DNA from: Neurospora tetrasperma FGSC 2508
Lineage: Eukaryota > Ascomycota > Sordariomycetes > Sordariales > Sordariaceae
Length of the DNA: 64,000 nucleotides
NCBI RefSeq assembly: GCF_000213175.1
Contig: NW_009799103.1
Location: forward strand, 2,656,322 to 2,720,321
Direction of reading: 5' to 3'
Every line of letters begins with the position of its first letter. Positions within the stretch are counted from its first letter, which is position 1. Under the pieces are notes generated by a model that saw only the letters and a list, made by a program, of their open reading frames with translations, did not search any database and had not been told where the DNA came from. This document shows positions 12,067-22,186 of this stretch, one piece after another. The position numbers and the translations under genes are program-made.

Positions 12067-12755
12067 CTCGCGGGGGTAGCAATTGACCGCTGTCAAAGAA
12101 GTTGGACCAGTACGATCGAAGATAGGTAAAATGTAAAATGTACGGTAGAACGACTGTTGGGGTGGGATATGGCCCGCTGATGAGATTGAGAACCTGAGAA
12201 GAATGATGGTTAAAGGTTATCTGGAATCTGGATCATCGCCCCGGGAAGTTGTACTCTTATATCTCCCGTCTCTCATGACAGGAGCAGATCCACCCGAAAA
12301 TCACGTCATGAACAACTTTGCTCGCTCCTATCATCGTTACTGTAGCATCTTATCGTGTCCACAGGTGTCTCCTGCCACTGTGGTTGGATAATTTGACTTC
12401 GAAGGGAAGGCGAAGGGAGAAGCAAGGGCATGTTTGAGAAGTACATGCTCACCGCAGTAATAGTTGCTTGGTGATACTCGACTTGTATCCAATAGCTCCT
12501 TCTGGTGTCTGAGAACGAACATGTATCCAATTAAGCCCAAAACAAATTTACAGAAAATCTAGTGATATCAAGAAAACAGGAGAGTATAGAACATCCAAGA
12601 AGCGAAAAACAGCGGCGAGTACATCGAATCATCCGGTTTTCTCGAATCAAAGGTGAAGATTTGGTACATGGCACCAGTGGTATAAACAAAAGGTCTCTGC
12701 CCTGGGCTTAACAGGGTAGAAAAACAAGATATTTACAGTATAAGAATTAAGCTCC
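12067..12755. other. Intergenic spacer
   Basis: 689 bp between the zinc-finger gene start and the mannose-6-phosphate isomerase stop, both on the minus strand. No coding or RNA feature seen. Confidence 0.5.
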
Positions 12756-14055
12756 TCAAACAACTGCCATGTGGATTTGCATCCCCTTGTAGGTCTTCCA
12801 GACAACCGTCGTATCCGGTGCCACAAAGAAGATGGATCCCTCCTTCAAGTCAAATGTCTTGCCCCCGGCCAACATGGTCCCTTGGCCACTTGTAACAATC
12901 AGCACGCCCGGCCCGTCGCTCGGCGCAATCTCGTCGCTCTCCCCAGCTCCCAGGTCAGCCTTGAGCATATCGAACTCGCTCATGGGCGGCTTATATACCA
13001 CTGTGCGCCCCTCCTTGCTCTTTTCGCTCTTGTTGCTCGGCAGCAGCATGTCGGCCGCGGTGTGCCCTTCAAACGTGAGTGTCTCGGCGAACAGGTCGTA
13101 GCTGTTGCGGTCGGCGGGAGGACAGAAGCCGGCGTTGAGTACATTGTTGCTGCGGGCCATGCACTCAACAATGTCACCCGACAGGTAGGCATGGATTCCA
13201 TCGGCGGGGATGTAGATGGAGTCACCGGGCTGAAGCACCATAAAGTTCATACAGAGAAGGGCGACGAGAGTTCCGGGGTCCTTGGGGCCGTACTGATCCT
13301 GTAGACGAGGAATCAGATCGGGGATGTAGTCATTCTTGGGTCCGAGATCTTCCTTGGGAGTCTTGAGGAGAGATTGGGCGATGTATTGGACAGTGCCATC
13401 TTCGGCCTTGAGCAAACTTCGGGTAATCTCACGAAGGGTAGCGTCGGTCCAGGTGTCGGTGGTCCCTGCGGGAACGAACTGGCGGAGGAAGGAAAGCTGG
13501 AAGAGAGGCACAATGTGGGAAAGAGGCTTCCATCCGGCAAAGACTTCGAACTTGGACAGAGCCACAGCGATTTCGGGCTTATGGTTGGGGTCGGTGAAGT
13601 TCTCGGGGTCCTTCTTGTGGAGCTTTGTCGCGAGCTCCTTGTTGGGGTGGATTTGGAGCGGGAGGGCTTTGGCGATGGAAAGGATCTGGAGGGGGGTGGA
13701 AGTCAGCACACAAGATCAAGTTGAGGTCAAAGTAAGTAGGACATCGGGGCCATACCTTTGGCAAGTAGGGAAGCTGGCCGTCGAGGTTCTGGATGACCTT
13801 CTTTCCCAACAACGTTTCCTTGTTCTTTTCGAGGATGTCTTTCAAAGGCTCTCCAGTATCGAACTTCTTTGCTGGAAAGTCGGGATAATCGCCGAACCAC
13901 ATTTCCGAGTAGAACTCATCATCTTTGATCTGGAAGCTCTTGTCGGTCTGTGCGCATAGTTGAGCGGCGAGCGAATCTTTTCCCTTTTTGCCCCAGGGGT
14001 AGTTGTTGCACGAGCCTGTGAGCTGGAAGACGCGGTCGGGGGTGGTGGCGGTCAT
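12756..14055 (-). CDS. PMI40: Mannose-6-phosphate isomerase (type I)
   Basis: Zinc enzyme interconverting fructose-6-phosphate and mannose-6-phosphate. It feeds GDP-mannose, protein glycosylation and cell-wall mannan synthesis in the cytosol. Exons 14055-13756 and 13685-12756, with a 70-nt intron (donor GTATGG, acceptor CCAG), join to 409 aa. The start gives MTATTPDRVFQLTGSCNNYP, the typical N-terminus. The metal ligands of the family are visible: Gln111 and His113 in LQIHPNK, Glu138 in HKPE, and His265 in DGIHAYL. The C-terminal jelly-roll contains the SGQGTML and FFVAP segments. The intron falls just before the ligand-bearing segment. The only ATG in frame before the conserved core is the one chosen. 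Confidence 0.96.
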
Positions 14056-15379
14056 TGTTTGTGGGTGACGGTACTGCGGGTTAGATGGCGTTTTCAGCGG
14101 GAATGGCAGTATGAATTGGATGCAGGAAGTCGAGTTGTAAGAGCGCAATAGAGTAGTTGTCTCAGCGGGTATATCGAGGCAATTCAAGTCAATATTTGGA
14201 TGCGTGGTGTTGTTGTTGTTGTTGTTGTTGTTGCTGTTAACGGACAAGACAAATGAATGAATGTCGTCATCACTTCTGCCAGCAGCCATTGTAAGTGGGA
14301 CCGCCCGAGGATCAGTCCTTAACAATTATGTGTGTACCTGACATCATCAGATGAACTGTAGGTCTATTATGTAGTGTACATAGTAACTCGCGCTCAGCTT
14401 TGTTTGGCGTTCATCCGAAAAAACATTTGCGTCAAGATCGATTTTATTCTCCAACCAAATCACTCATTGTCAATTCGAATTCCTCCAGAAGGAGAACGAA
14501 GCATCGTGTGCTGTTTTACCAATGCCAGTCTACCGCGGAAAATTGTTAGAACGCGATAGTGCCCTGTTGACGGATGGTTCCTTGCAGCTGGCGGCCACTT
14601 GATGCAGCGGCTTGGCATGACGTATAAGTGTTAGCACAGCCGATGCTTGCTTGCCCCAGTACACTGCACCGGGCAGGCAAGAGGGATGACAGACACACCC
14701 GGGATCGCATCTAAGAGTCTATAAAAGGCTTCAAACATAATTCCACGTGGATATATGGGCCAGAAAACAAGCAATCCGGATCGATGGAGAAGCCGTTGGG
14801 ACACGAAGCTGAATCGAAGTTGGCATTGCAGATCCGGAGCCCTGGGAATTTGCCAGCTTTGCACTAACAAACACCCCTCCGCGCGTCGTCACACGGCAGT
14901 GGCAGGTCCCCTACACTACTTGAATGGTTCCAGCGGTCCCCTTTCTTGGCGCCATTGATGTCATAGGCAGTGGAAGTCAGGTCGACCTACTGAGTAGGTA
15001 CATCTGCCCTTTCCCGTTCGGACGGGCGGGAGTCGTCCTTCACTTACAAGTAACTGAGGTGTCCAACCCTCCTACTAGTAGCACCGCTTCCAGACCCCCG
15101 TCGTCATGGCATGCCTGGACCTCCCTCCCGTCTCTCTCCCCGTTGGAATGCTGGGATAATTGATAGCTGATACCCCGCCCATTACTTCGTTGCATCTCAT
15201 CGGCTGGACCCCGTCCATGTGTCTTGGACTTTTCCATCACAAGTACCACATTCCCACTCCTCCAAGACCCCAACAGGCTTCCCAAGCTTCCAACATCAAG
15301 ACGATTCCTTTCTTCATTATTCCTGGAAAGTTAACAGCCCCTTCAACAATTACTACATGTGGTGACGAAACCCGCCATC
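14056..15379. promoter_or_regulatory. Divergent upstream region of PMI and DUF3292 genes
   Basis: 1.3 kb between two divergent starts. It includes a (GTT)n microsatellite just upstream of PMI (about 14206-14235) and CT/CA-rich leader-like sequence before 15380. No gene seen. Confidence 0.5.
14206..14235. repeat. (GTT)n microsatellite
   Basis: Nine or more GTT/TTG units in a row in the PMI leader or promoter. A simple repeat; no function is implied. Confidence 0.9.
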
Positions 15380-17603
15380 ATGCTGTCCGAAAACTTGACT
15401 GAAAAGCGAACCGATCCTCTCACCGGGGAAAAGGAAGAGAACCCCATCACCGGCGACACGGGTCCTGGAACAGGGCTTCAGGATCTCCTGCCTCTGCCCG
15501 CCGAAGATGCTCAAGATATCCTGCAATCCAAAAAGGCCTTTGACAAGTCAGCAGGCGGTCTTGAAGATGGCCACACACTTTCTCATGCGCTGGCCACCGA
15601 GGACCACAAGCTAAAGGGCGCCGCCCAGCTCAAGACCGAAAAGGAAGTTAGCAACCTGGGCTGGAACGAGCCCAAGCGGGAGATCGCGGCCCCTCTGGTT
15701 GGCGGCATTGACAATGAAGAGCTATGGATGCTCGTCCGCCGCTTCAACAAGGCAAGTAAAACACATCTCTCATGTCTAGGTATGTAGCACACGCATTTTA
15801 ACACTGTAACAGCAAATCATCCACACAAAGGCAGTCTTCACTCCCGTGCCCGGTGGCCTGGACCTCAACACGGCGGAGGAGGAGGAATTCTCCCCCGACA
15901 AGATGCGCGCTAACATCGAGCGTCTCTACACCACTGTCGTTGTCGGCATCCTCGCTGCCGTCAAGCACATTGCCCGCCTTCGGTCCTGGCGCGAGAAGGA
16001 GCGAACGGCTTGGTTTGCTGGAGTCTACTTTGTCGCCTGGTTGTTTGACTTTATCATGCCCCTTATCACCGGCGTGATCATTGCGCTAATTGTCCATCCC
16101 CCTACGCGCGAGCTGCTCTTCCCGCCAGCACCCATTGCCCTTGTTGACTCCAAGACGGGTGGCGTGCAAAAGCCGTGGGCAGGCACTGTCGGTAGCAAGG
16201 ACAGTGCTACGGGTGCCCCTGAGAATCACAAGGGTGAGGCGGTTGAGCAGGAAGCGGATAATTTGGTCCATGGCCTTGCTGAGCTGGCTGTGAGCAGTGC
16301 GGCTGGCAAACATCCTGCCGGAGATGGTGAGTTCCTTGTCATCTTGTTCTTGTTTTCTAACCCGCAACTACTAACATGGAGAATACAGTCCAGGATAAGA
16401 CCAAGAAACCCATGGAACTGGCCATGTGGGCCAAACTTCGACCTGTTATGCAAGTAGTTGGTAACATCAGTGACAACTGGGAGCGATTGGCCAAGTACGT
16501 TGTCTCGATCTCTCTTTCAACCGAGGATTTGCTAACCGGCCAACAGCGCCCTGTCCCCTACCCCTCCCTTCCCAAAGGACACCCACCGTCTACGTCTAGC
16601 AATTCTCGTAATCCCCCTCTTTGGCGCCTCCCTCTTCGTGACCTCATATATGTTTGTGAAATCCCTCACCTTCTTCCTCGGCTTTGGCATGTTCGGCGAC
16701 CCCGTCATCCGCCCCGGCATGGAATACCTCAATCGCGTCATCCCCGACTGGCAAAAGCTCCTCGAGCTGCGCAACACCCTGCTGAAGGGCGTCCCCACCA
16801 ACGCCCAGCTGACCCTTACCCTCCTACGCATCGGCGAAGCCAACAAGGCTCCTCTTCCCCCTGTCCCGCGCGTAATCGAACAACCCGTCCAAGACCCAGC
16901 CAACGGCCCGGCACCCCTCGACTCGGAAGCCCAAATGCGCGCTGAGGCAGCCGCCCAACCGCTTGAAGCATCTCCTTCAGAGCTAGACGAAGCAGCGCAC
17001 ACGGATCCCAAAGACGACCTGCGAGACGCAGGCTTCGACGTCGACTCCCACCCCAAGAACAAGCAGACTAAGAAATCCCACAAGGTGTTGGGCTGGATCA
17101 AGAACGTCACTGCCGGCGTAGTCCACACCGGCGGCGCCACCGATCATGTGCGAGCAAAGCTGGGCGTGCACCATGCCAAGGACCGCCTGGGTGTCGTTCC
17201 GCCCAAGGACGAGATCCCCGTTTCGGGTCCAGTCAGATTCGATTGTCGCCATGAAGGCAAGAAGGGACATTGTTACATTTCTACCGCCGCGACCATCCCC
17301 AGCGTGGCATTTGTTGCGAAGAAGGATGAGAGTAGTACGACGGTGATTGCGGGTAAAGAGCGGGAAGACCTGAAACCGATGTGGACAGTGGCCGTGGCGG
17401 ATATTATGGAACTGAAGAAAGTGGGCGGGTATGGATGGAAGGCCAAGATTGTGGTGGACTGGAGTATGGAGAGGGAGGTCAAGGATGGACTGAAGATTGT
17501 GACGATGGAGGGAAAGAGGTTCAGAGTGACGGCGTGCCCGTTGAGGGATGAGTTGTTTAATCGGTTGGTGGCGATGGGCGGGCAGAGGTGGGAGGCTTGG
17601 TAG
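15380..17603 (+). CDS. DUF3292-family membrane protein
   Basis: Exons 15380-15751, 15813-16326, 16389-16494 and 16547-17603 join in frame to 682 aa. The start is the ATG at 15380; the frame runs upstream only from a GTG. The first junction recreates VRRFNKQIIHTKAV, followed by PGGLDLN and EFSPDKMRANIERLY, which I recognise as the fungal DUF3292 family of unknown function. Two hydrophobic regions follow: WFAGVYFVAWLFDFIMPLI in the middle, and another around LAILVIPLFGASLFVTSYMF with FVKSLTFFLGFGMFGDP. The C-terminal 170 residues (WTVAVADIMELKKVGGYGW) resemble a GRAM/PH-like fold. Together these suggest an organelle membrane protein with a cytosolic lipid-sensing tail. Intron 1 begins with GC (AAG|GCAAGT) rather than GT. 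Confidence 0.92.
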
Positions 17604-17873
17604 TTTTTTCTTTTTTTTTTTTTTTCCTCTTCATCGTTTTACGTATGTAATCTTCTTCTTCTTATTTCTGGTCGCTTTTCAGAACATGTCTTATTATTTC
17701 GGGAAAGGAAGGGAACGAAAGGAAGGTGTACTTGTACTGTAGTTATCATGATTTTGTTCTTTCTCGACCAAGGTACTCGTATACCTAGTAATGATATTGA
17801 GCAATGACTTTATTAGTTACGAATTCTGAAGTGAAAAATAACCAACCAATCAAATGGCAGCTTCGTCAAAGCT

Positions 17874-17946
17874 GCCCGGCTAGCTCAATCGGTAGAGCGT
17901 GAGACTCTTAATCTCAAGGTTGTGGGTTCGACCCCCACGTCGGGCT
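17874..17946 (+). tRNA. tRNA-Lys (anticodon CUU), no intron
   Basis: A full cloverleaf can be drawn. The acceptor GCCCGGC pairs with GTCGGGC (one G-U), the D stem is GCTC/GAGC, and the anticodon stem is TGAGA/TCTCA with loop CTCTTAA, giving anticodon CUU. The T stem is GTGGG/CCCAC around TTCGACC, and the discriminator is U. A T-rich stretch (17980-18040), suited to Pol III termination, follows shortly downstream. Confidence 0.97.
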
Positions 17947-18600
17947 CAATTCCCGATGTTTCTGTTTCTCAGGACAACATCAATTTTTTTTTTTTGTTTA
18001 TTCCTTCCCGGTGCATTTTGATCTTTTTTTTTTGTTTTTTCCTCCTTTCACACGACATTTCACCCGGGCAGTGCTTCAGTTGCTTTGCTAGCCTGAGACG
18101 GTAATCGATCCAGTAGACGTAAACAATCTTCCCCCCTGTAGGTCTTGTCTGTAGATAATAATCGCTTTAATACCTCGAAACAATTTCACCGCGGTCATAT
18201 AGTGTTACCAGCATAAATCCATCGCGCTTCTATACATACAATACATGTACATACACTCAGGTAGTCAACCCTCGATGCCGTATCTGGCAGTTCAAAAATC
18301 CCCTCATAATTCGCAAAAGAGACTCGTCAAATATAGGGATCCATTTTTTATTCCTTTTTTTCTTTAGGCCCACGCTCCAGATAGTAGTAATAGTACGGCC
18401 CCTGCAGTCCACCACTAGTCCCAGCTATGTTTTATCCTCTCGATTCGCCAGACTCTATATCTTTGCTTCGAACCACTTCTTTGGTTCCCGGCAAGCTGCA
18501 AGCTCTTGCTGACTGAAAAAGAAAATAGGTCGAACCCTTCCGTAAGTACCTTCAACCATATGTTGCTGCAGTGGTACATCGGTACCTACTACCTACTAGA
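17947..18600. other. Intergenic spacer
   Basis: 654 bp between the tRNA and the stop of the HAD-like gene, with T-rich tracts near 17981 and 18027. No coding region supported. Confidence 0.5.
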
Positions 18601-21462
18601 TCAGATCCGACCAATCCTATTCCCACCACCACCAATAGTCGGCCAAACAGGACTCAACCCCTTATTCACACACTCCCAGTACTCGCGATTGATAGCGTAC
18701 TGAACCGCCGTCTCGATATTGTTACTATGGCAGAAGGCCGTGATAGCATGGATGTCTCTTGCTTTTTGTGTGGGACTGCGCGAAACCATGTCCAGGGCAC
18801 TGGGGGAGTAGAATTTGGCTGTTGTTGCAGTGCTGAGGTTGGTGTTGGGGGTGTATGTGGTGTTGGGATAGTTGGGGTAGTTGGGGGTGGTCATACTCCG
18901 GGGGATGCCGCTGGAAGGAGGAAAAGTAGGGATGTTGGTTGAGTTGATGGTAAGGTTTGTGGTGCTGTTGTTGCTGTGGTTCATGTGCTTGTTGCGAGTC
19001 TTGTTGGTAGAGGTAGAGGTAGAGGTAGAGGGGCGTTGAGTCTGACTCTTGTCACCGCCACCGGGATTGCGAGGCTTGGATCCGGGTTGGCCTCTCGTGA
19101 TCAGTTGGCGGAACCAAGATGTGCGTCTTTGGTGCGTCTGGGGAGTGGGTTGGCGGGCGCTTGCATCCACGCTGTCTTTGTTCTCATGGATTTTCTTTGT
19201 CTTCTGGTCCTGGTCCTCATCCTCGTCCCGCAGAGGCCCAAGTCTGTTGAAAGAGTCACAGATTGGGCGACACGCATACCCCAACTTCTGCACCCTCTTC
19301 TCTACAGCATGAACATTGCTTATTCCAATGCTTCTGCACCGCTTCGCAGGAATTACATCCACACCAAGGGATGCCAAATGCCGCTGAAACGACATATCAG
19401 AATTGGGGTTCGAGGAAGCGGAATGTTTGTCTTTGTTGCCGCTGGCACTGCCCAAGTCATTGAAGAAACGCGACGGGTGCTCACCCGAGTCAACGATGTA
19501 AAGCGTCTCCAGTTGGAGTACCTGGCGCAAGTGCACGGGGAGATTGGCCCTCGCCCAGATGGTCGACTGTGCTCGTTGACGGCCGATTTCGAGAACTTGG
19601 AGGGCGCAGGTTAGGGGGTCGATGAGGTAATAAGGAAGTTTGGCCTTGTCGGGAAGGTTGGGGTTGGTGGCTCGCCATCGAGCGGTCACATCGCGGATCC
19701 AGTCTGATGCCGTGCGATGCATGGTTAATTTGCATTGACGCTTAGATGGAATGGACTCTGTCGTAGAGGTCGACGAAGCTCGAGAAAAGACGGTAGAGGC
19801 AGTGGAAGCCAGGGTCTCAAGACTGGCCTCTGAAGGGGCCGTGGGAAATGTCGGAGAAGGGATGTTTGATGATGTCGAGGATGATGTGGACGAGGAATAG
19901 GCAGATGCCAGAGACGGGCTACTACGTCCAAACTCTCCCGGCTTCTGAACGATGTAAAGCTTGGGTGCATCTTCTCCACCACCCTGAAATTGACACAACT
20001 TGCTGATAACGCGAACATCGCGGTCCCAGGTCCTTAAGGACGGCGGCGAGAAGAAAATAATGGAAGTAATGCGAGTGACCGGAGACTCGAGACCTTTCTC
20101 TGAACATGTGGTGCTGGTAGGGCTGACCGGAACATATGCCACGGTCCGCTCTCCATGCTTGATCGGGATATACAGGCCTTGGACAGTATCGGGAGTCGAA
20201 GGAGTTGTGGGCGTCGGTGACTCTGTAGGACGACCTTCATTTGCTTCGCCTTTCTCCTCCACGAGCCCGCCTTGCTTCTTTGACCCATCGCGGTTATCGT
20301 CTGTAGTTTCCTCGTCGACCTTATCCTCCGGAGAAGAGCAAAGACCCTCCACGATCTTCATGTCATCGAATGGGCAGCTTAACCTGCTCCTCAAGGTCAA
20401 AGTCGGCTTCGACGGCTTCAGGTGTTGTCGCTGGGTCCGGTCCTGCTGTGGGCTCGGCTTGTGGTTCTTCTGCTCCTCCTTCCGCTCCTCCTTTTTCTTT
20501 ACCACCTTCTTCCCTCCCCCCTCCACACCTCCTTTGTCCTCCCCAGCCACCTCCTTCTTCCTCTTCCACATCCTCTCCACCTCCTCCGAATTCACCACCC
20601 TCTCCGCCTGAAACCCCAACATCCTCGCCATCTCCCTGTTTTTCTCCTCATCATCCCCAATCACCAAGGTCCCCGCCACCTCTTTCCCATCTTTCCCATC
20701 CTTTCCACCATTCTGAGACTGTTGACCCTGTACAGCAGCAACACTTCTCAAAAGCGTCCACCTCCCCACCACCCTCTCGCTACCAATCGGCACTTCCAGT
20801 CCCAACACCCTAGTAATGGTATTCGCCACCTCTTCCTCCGACGTGAACTCGTCGTCGAGTCTGTCGTCGTCTCCATATCCACACTTGAGTCCATACCCTT
20901 GACCCGCTGCAGATCCCGACAACTCAGTAGAGGTAGGCTCCCAAACAATAACAAACGGTATACCCACCGCCTGTAGCCCCGCTATAGTCTCGCCGGCCGA
21001 CGGCCGCGGAAGGAGGGGACGCAGCAGCTTGACCTGATGCTGGCGGAGCGGGTCGGGGTGGTAGTGGTGGTGACGTGATTGTGACTGTGACTGTGAATTT
21101 GTTGGGTTGATGTTAATGTTGATATTCTGGTTCCAGGTGGAATCAGAATGGGAGTCACAGCTAGTGTAGCCGGAGACGGATGACGAGTTGCTAGCGGAGA
21201 CAGAGGAGATGGGGCACCAAGTTGCGTCGCTGTTGCTGTTGGCACGATTGGCACCGACATTAGACGGGCTGCCAGCGCTCCTGGGACGGTAGACGAGGGT
21301 TGAGACGTGGAAGATGAAGGCTGTTGTTGTTTGTGCCGGTGTTTGGGTTTGGGGTCGTGTTTGGTATCGTGAAGAGGAGATATGGCTAGAAGTAAAAGCG
21401 TTCATGGGCGTGGCGTGACTGTCGGCACCAGAGATCGTGTTGGTGAGAGTTGGGCCGGCCAT
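18601..21462 (-). CDS. Divergent HAD-IIA-like protein lacking catalytic aspartates
   Basis: A single open frame; the first good ATG is at 21462 (ACCATGG context), giving 953 aa. The frame continues upstream only from GTG. The order of short motifs matches the mitochondrial HAD-IIA family (Cut-1/CECR5 type). First comes TAFIFHVSTLVYRP where functional members have FDxDGVL, then AGLQAVGIPFVIVWEP (substrate-loop strand). LGLEVPIGSERVV, TLVIGDDEEKNREMARMLGF and DVRVISKLCQF follow, and late in the protein LYIVDSGEHPSRFFND stands where VGDNPxSD is expected. The nucleophile Asp and the acid Asp are absent, so hydrolase activity is unlikely. Large Ser/Gln, Gly/Lys and Asn/Thr-rich insertions separate these blocks. 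The family call is my inference from weak motifs; it could be an unrelated lineage-specific protein. Confidence 0.55.
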   Translation of the reverse strand: MAGPTLTNTISGADSHATPMNAFTSSHISSSRYQTRPQTQTPAQTTTAFIFHVSTLVYRPRSAGSPSNVGANRANSNSDATWCPISSVSASNSSSVSGYTSCDSHSDSTWNQNINININPTNSQSQSQSRHHHYHPDPLRQHQVKLLRPLLPRPSAGETIAGLQAVGIPFVIVWEPTSTELSGSAAGQGYGLKCGYGDDDRLDDEFTSEEEVANTITRVLGLEVPIGSERVVGRWTLLRSVAAVQGQQSQNGGKDGKDGKEVAGTLVIGDDEEKNREMARMLGFQAERVVNSEEVERMWKRKKEVAGEDKGGVEGGGKKVVKKKEERKEEQKNHKPSPQQDRTQRQHLKPSKPTLTLRSRLSCPFDDMKIVEGLCSSPEDKVDEETTDDNRDGSKKQGGLVEEKGEANEGRPTESPTPTTPSTPDTVQGLYIPIKHGERTVAYVPVSPTSTTCSEKGLESPVTRITSIIFFSPPSLRTWDRDVRVISKLCQFQGGGEDAPKLYIVQKPGEFGRSSPSLASAYSSSTSSSTSSNIPSPTFPTAPSEASLETLASTASTVFSRASSTSTTESIPSKRQCKLTMHRTASDWIRDVTARWRATNPNLPDKAKLPYYLIDPLTCALQVLEIGRQRAQSTIWARANLPVHLRQVLQLETLYIVDSGEHPSRFFNDLGSASGNKDKHSASSNPNSDMSFQRHLASLGVDVIPAKRCRSIGISNVHAVEKRVQKLGYACRPICDSFNRLGPLRDEDEDQDQKTKKIHENKDSVDASARQPTPQTHQRRTSWFRQLITRGQPGSKPRNPGGGDKSQTQRPSTSTSTSTNKTRNKHMNHSNNSTTNLTINSTNIPTFPPSSGIPRSMTTPNYPNYPNTTYTPNTNLSTATTAKFYSPSALDMVSRSPTQKARDIHAITAFCHSNNIETAVQYAINREYWECVNKGLSPVWPTIGGGGNRIGRI

Positions 21463-22186
21463 GGTTATGACTTTAGTTGTGATCGCGTACCTGCCGCCTA
21501 CCTTTAGTCGCCTGTCGCCTGTCGCCTGTCGCCCGTCACCTGCCTCCTGCGAGCCTAGGCCCGTAGCCCCGTGAAGTGGTGGGAGTATCAAGGTGATCAA
21601 TTTGGAATTTGAGACTGACGGGGCGATCAGGTAGCTGAGACGGACTGTGATTGTTGGAGGGTCTTGCTTCCGCTGCTGAAAGGGAAGAGGACTAGGTCGC
21701 GAATGCCTAGAGGGGCACTTACAAGCATTCACCTGTCGATCTGTGTTGCGGTGTTATCGACGGGCAATTAAATCGAGCAATTAAAGACACAGAATTGCTC
21801 AATGACGAGGATGGAGAAGGTCGAGTTCGAGTTAGTTCTGGAAGCCTGCCTCTGCCCAGTGTGGGAATGACGAAGAAAGGCTGAAACCTGCCACAGTCCG
21901 TCCTGATCGCCCACACTGCTCAGACACCCCATCGTAACTTCCACGTTGGAACAGTGTGTCATTCACTTGAAGTGGGCGGTTGGGGACGAGACGGGATGAA
22001 ATCTTCAGGACGAAAATATCAGACGAACAGGATGGCCGCTGAAACTTCACTTGTGGCCAAGCCGGTGCTTCCAAGAAATAAACATGAAACCTCCACATTC
22101 CACTAACGAAATCTATACCAGGGTGCATTTCGCAAATACCGGAATTTACCTACCTATCATACATTGCTACACGAAATATTCAAACT
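21463..22186. other. Intergenic, upstream of HAD-like gene
   Basis: 724 bp between two minus-strand genes. It contains a short imperfect tandem of CTGTCGC/CTGTCGCC (about 21506-21535) just upstream of the HAD-like ATG. No other feature seen. Confidence 0.5.
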
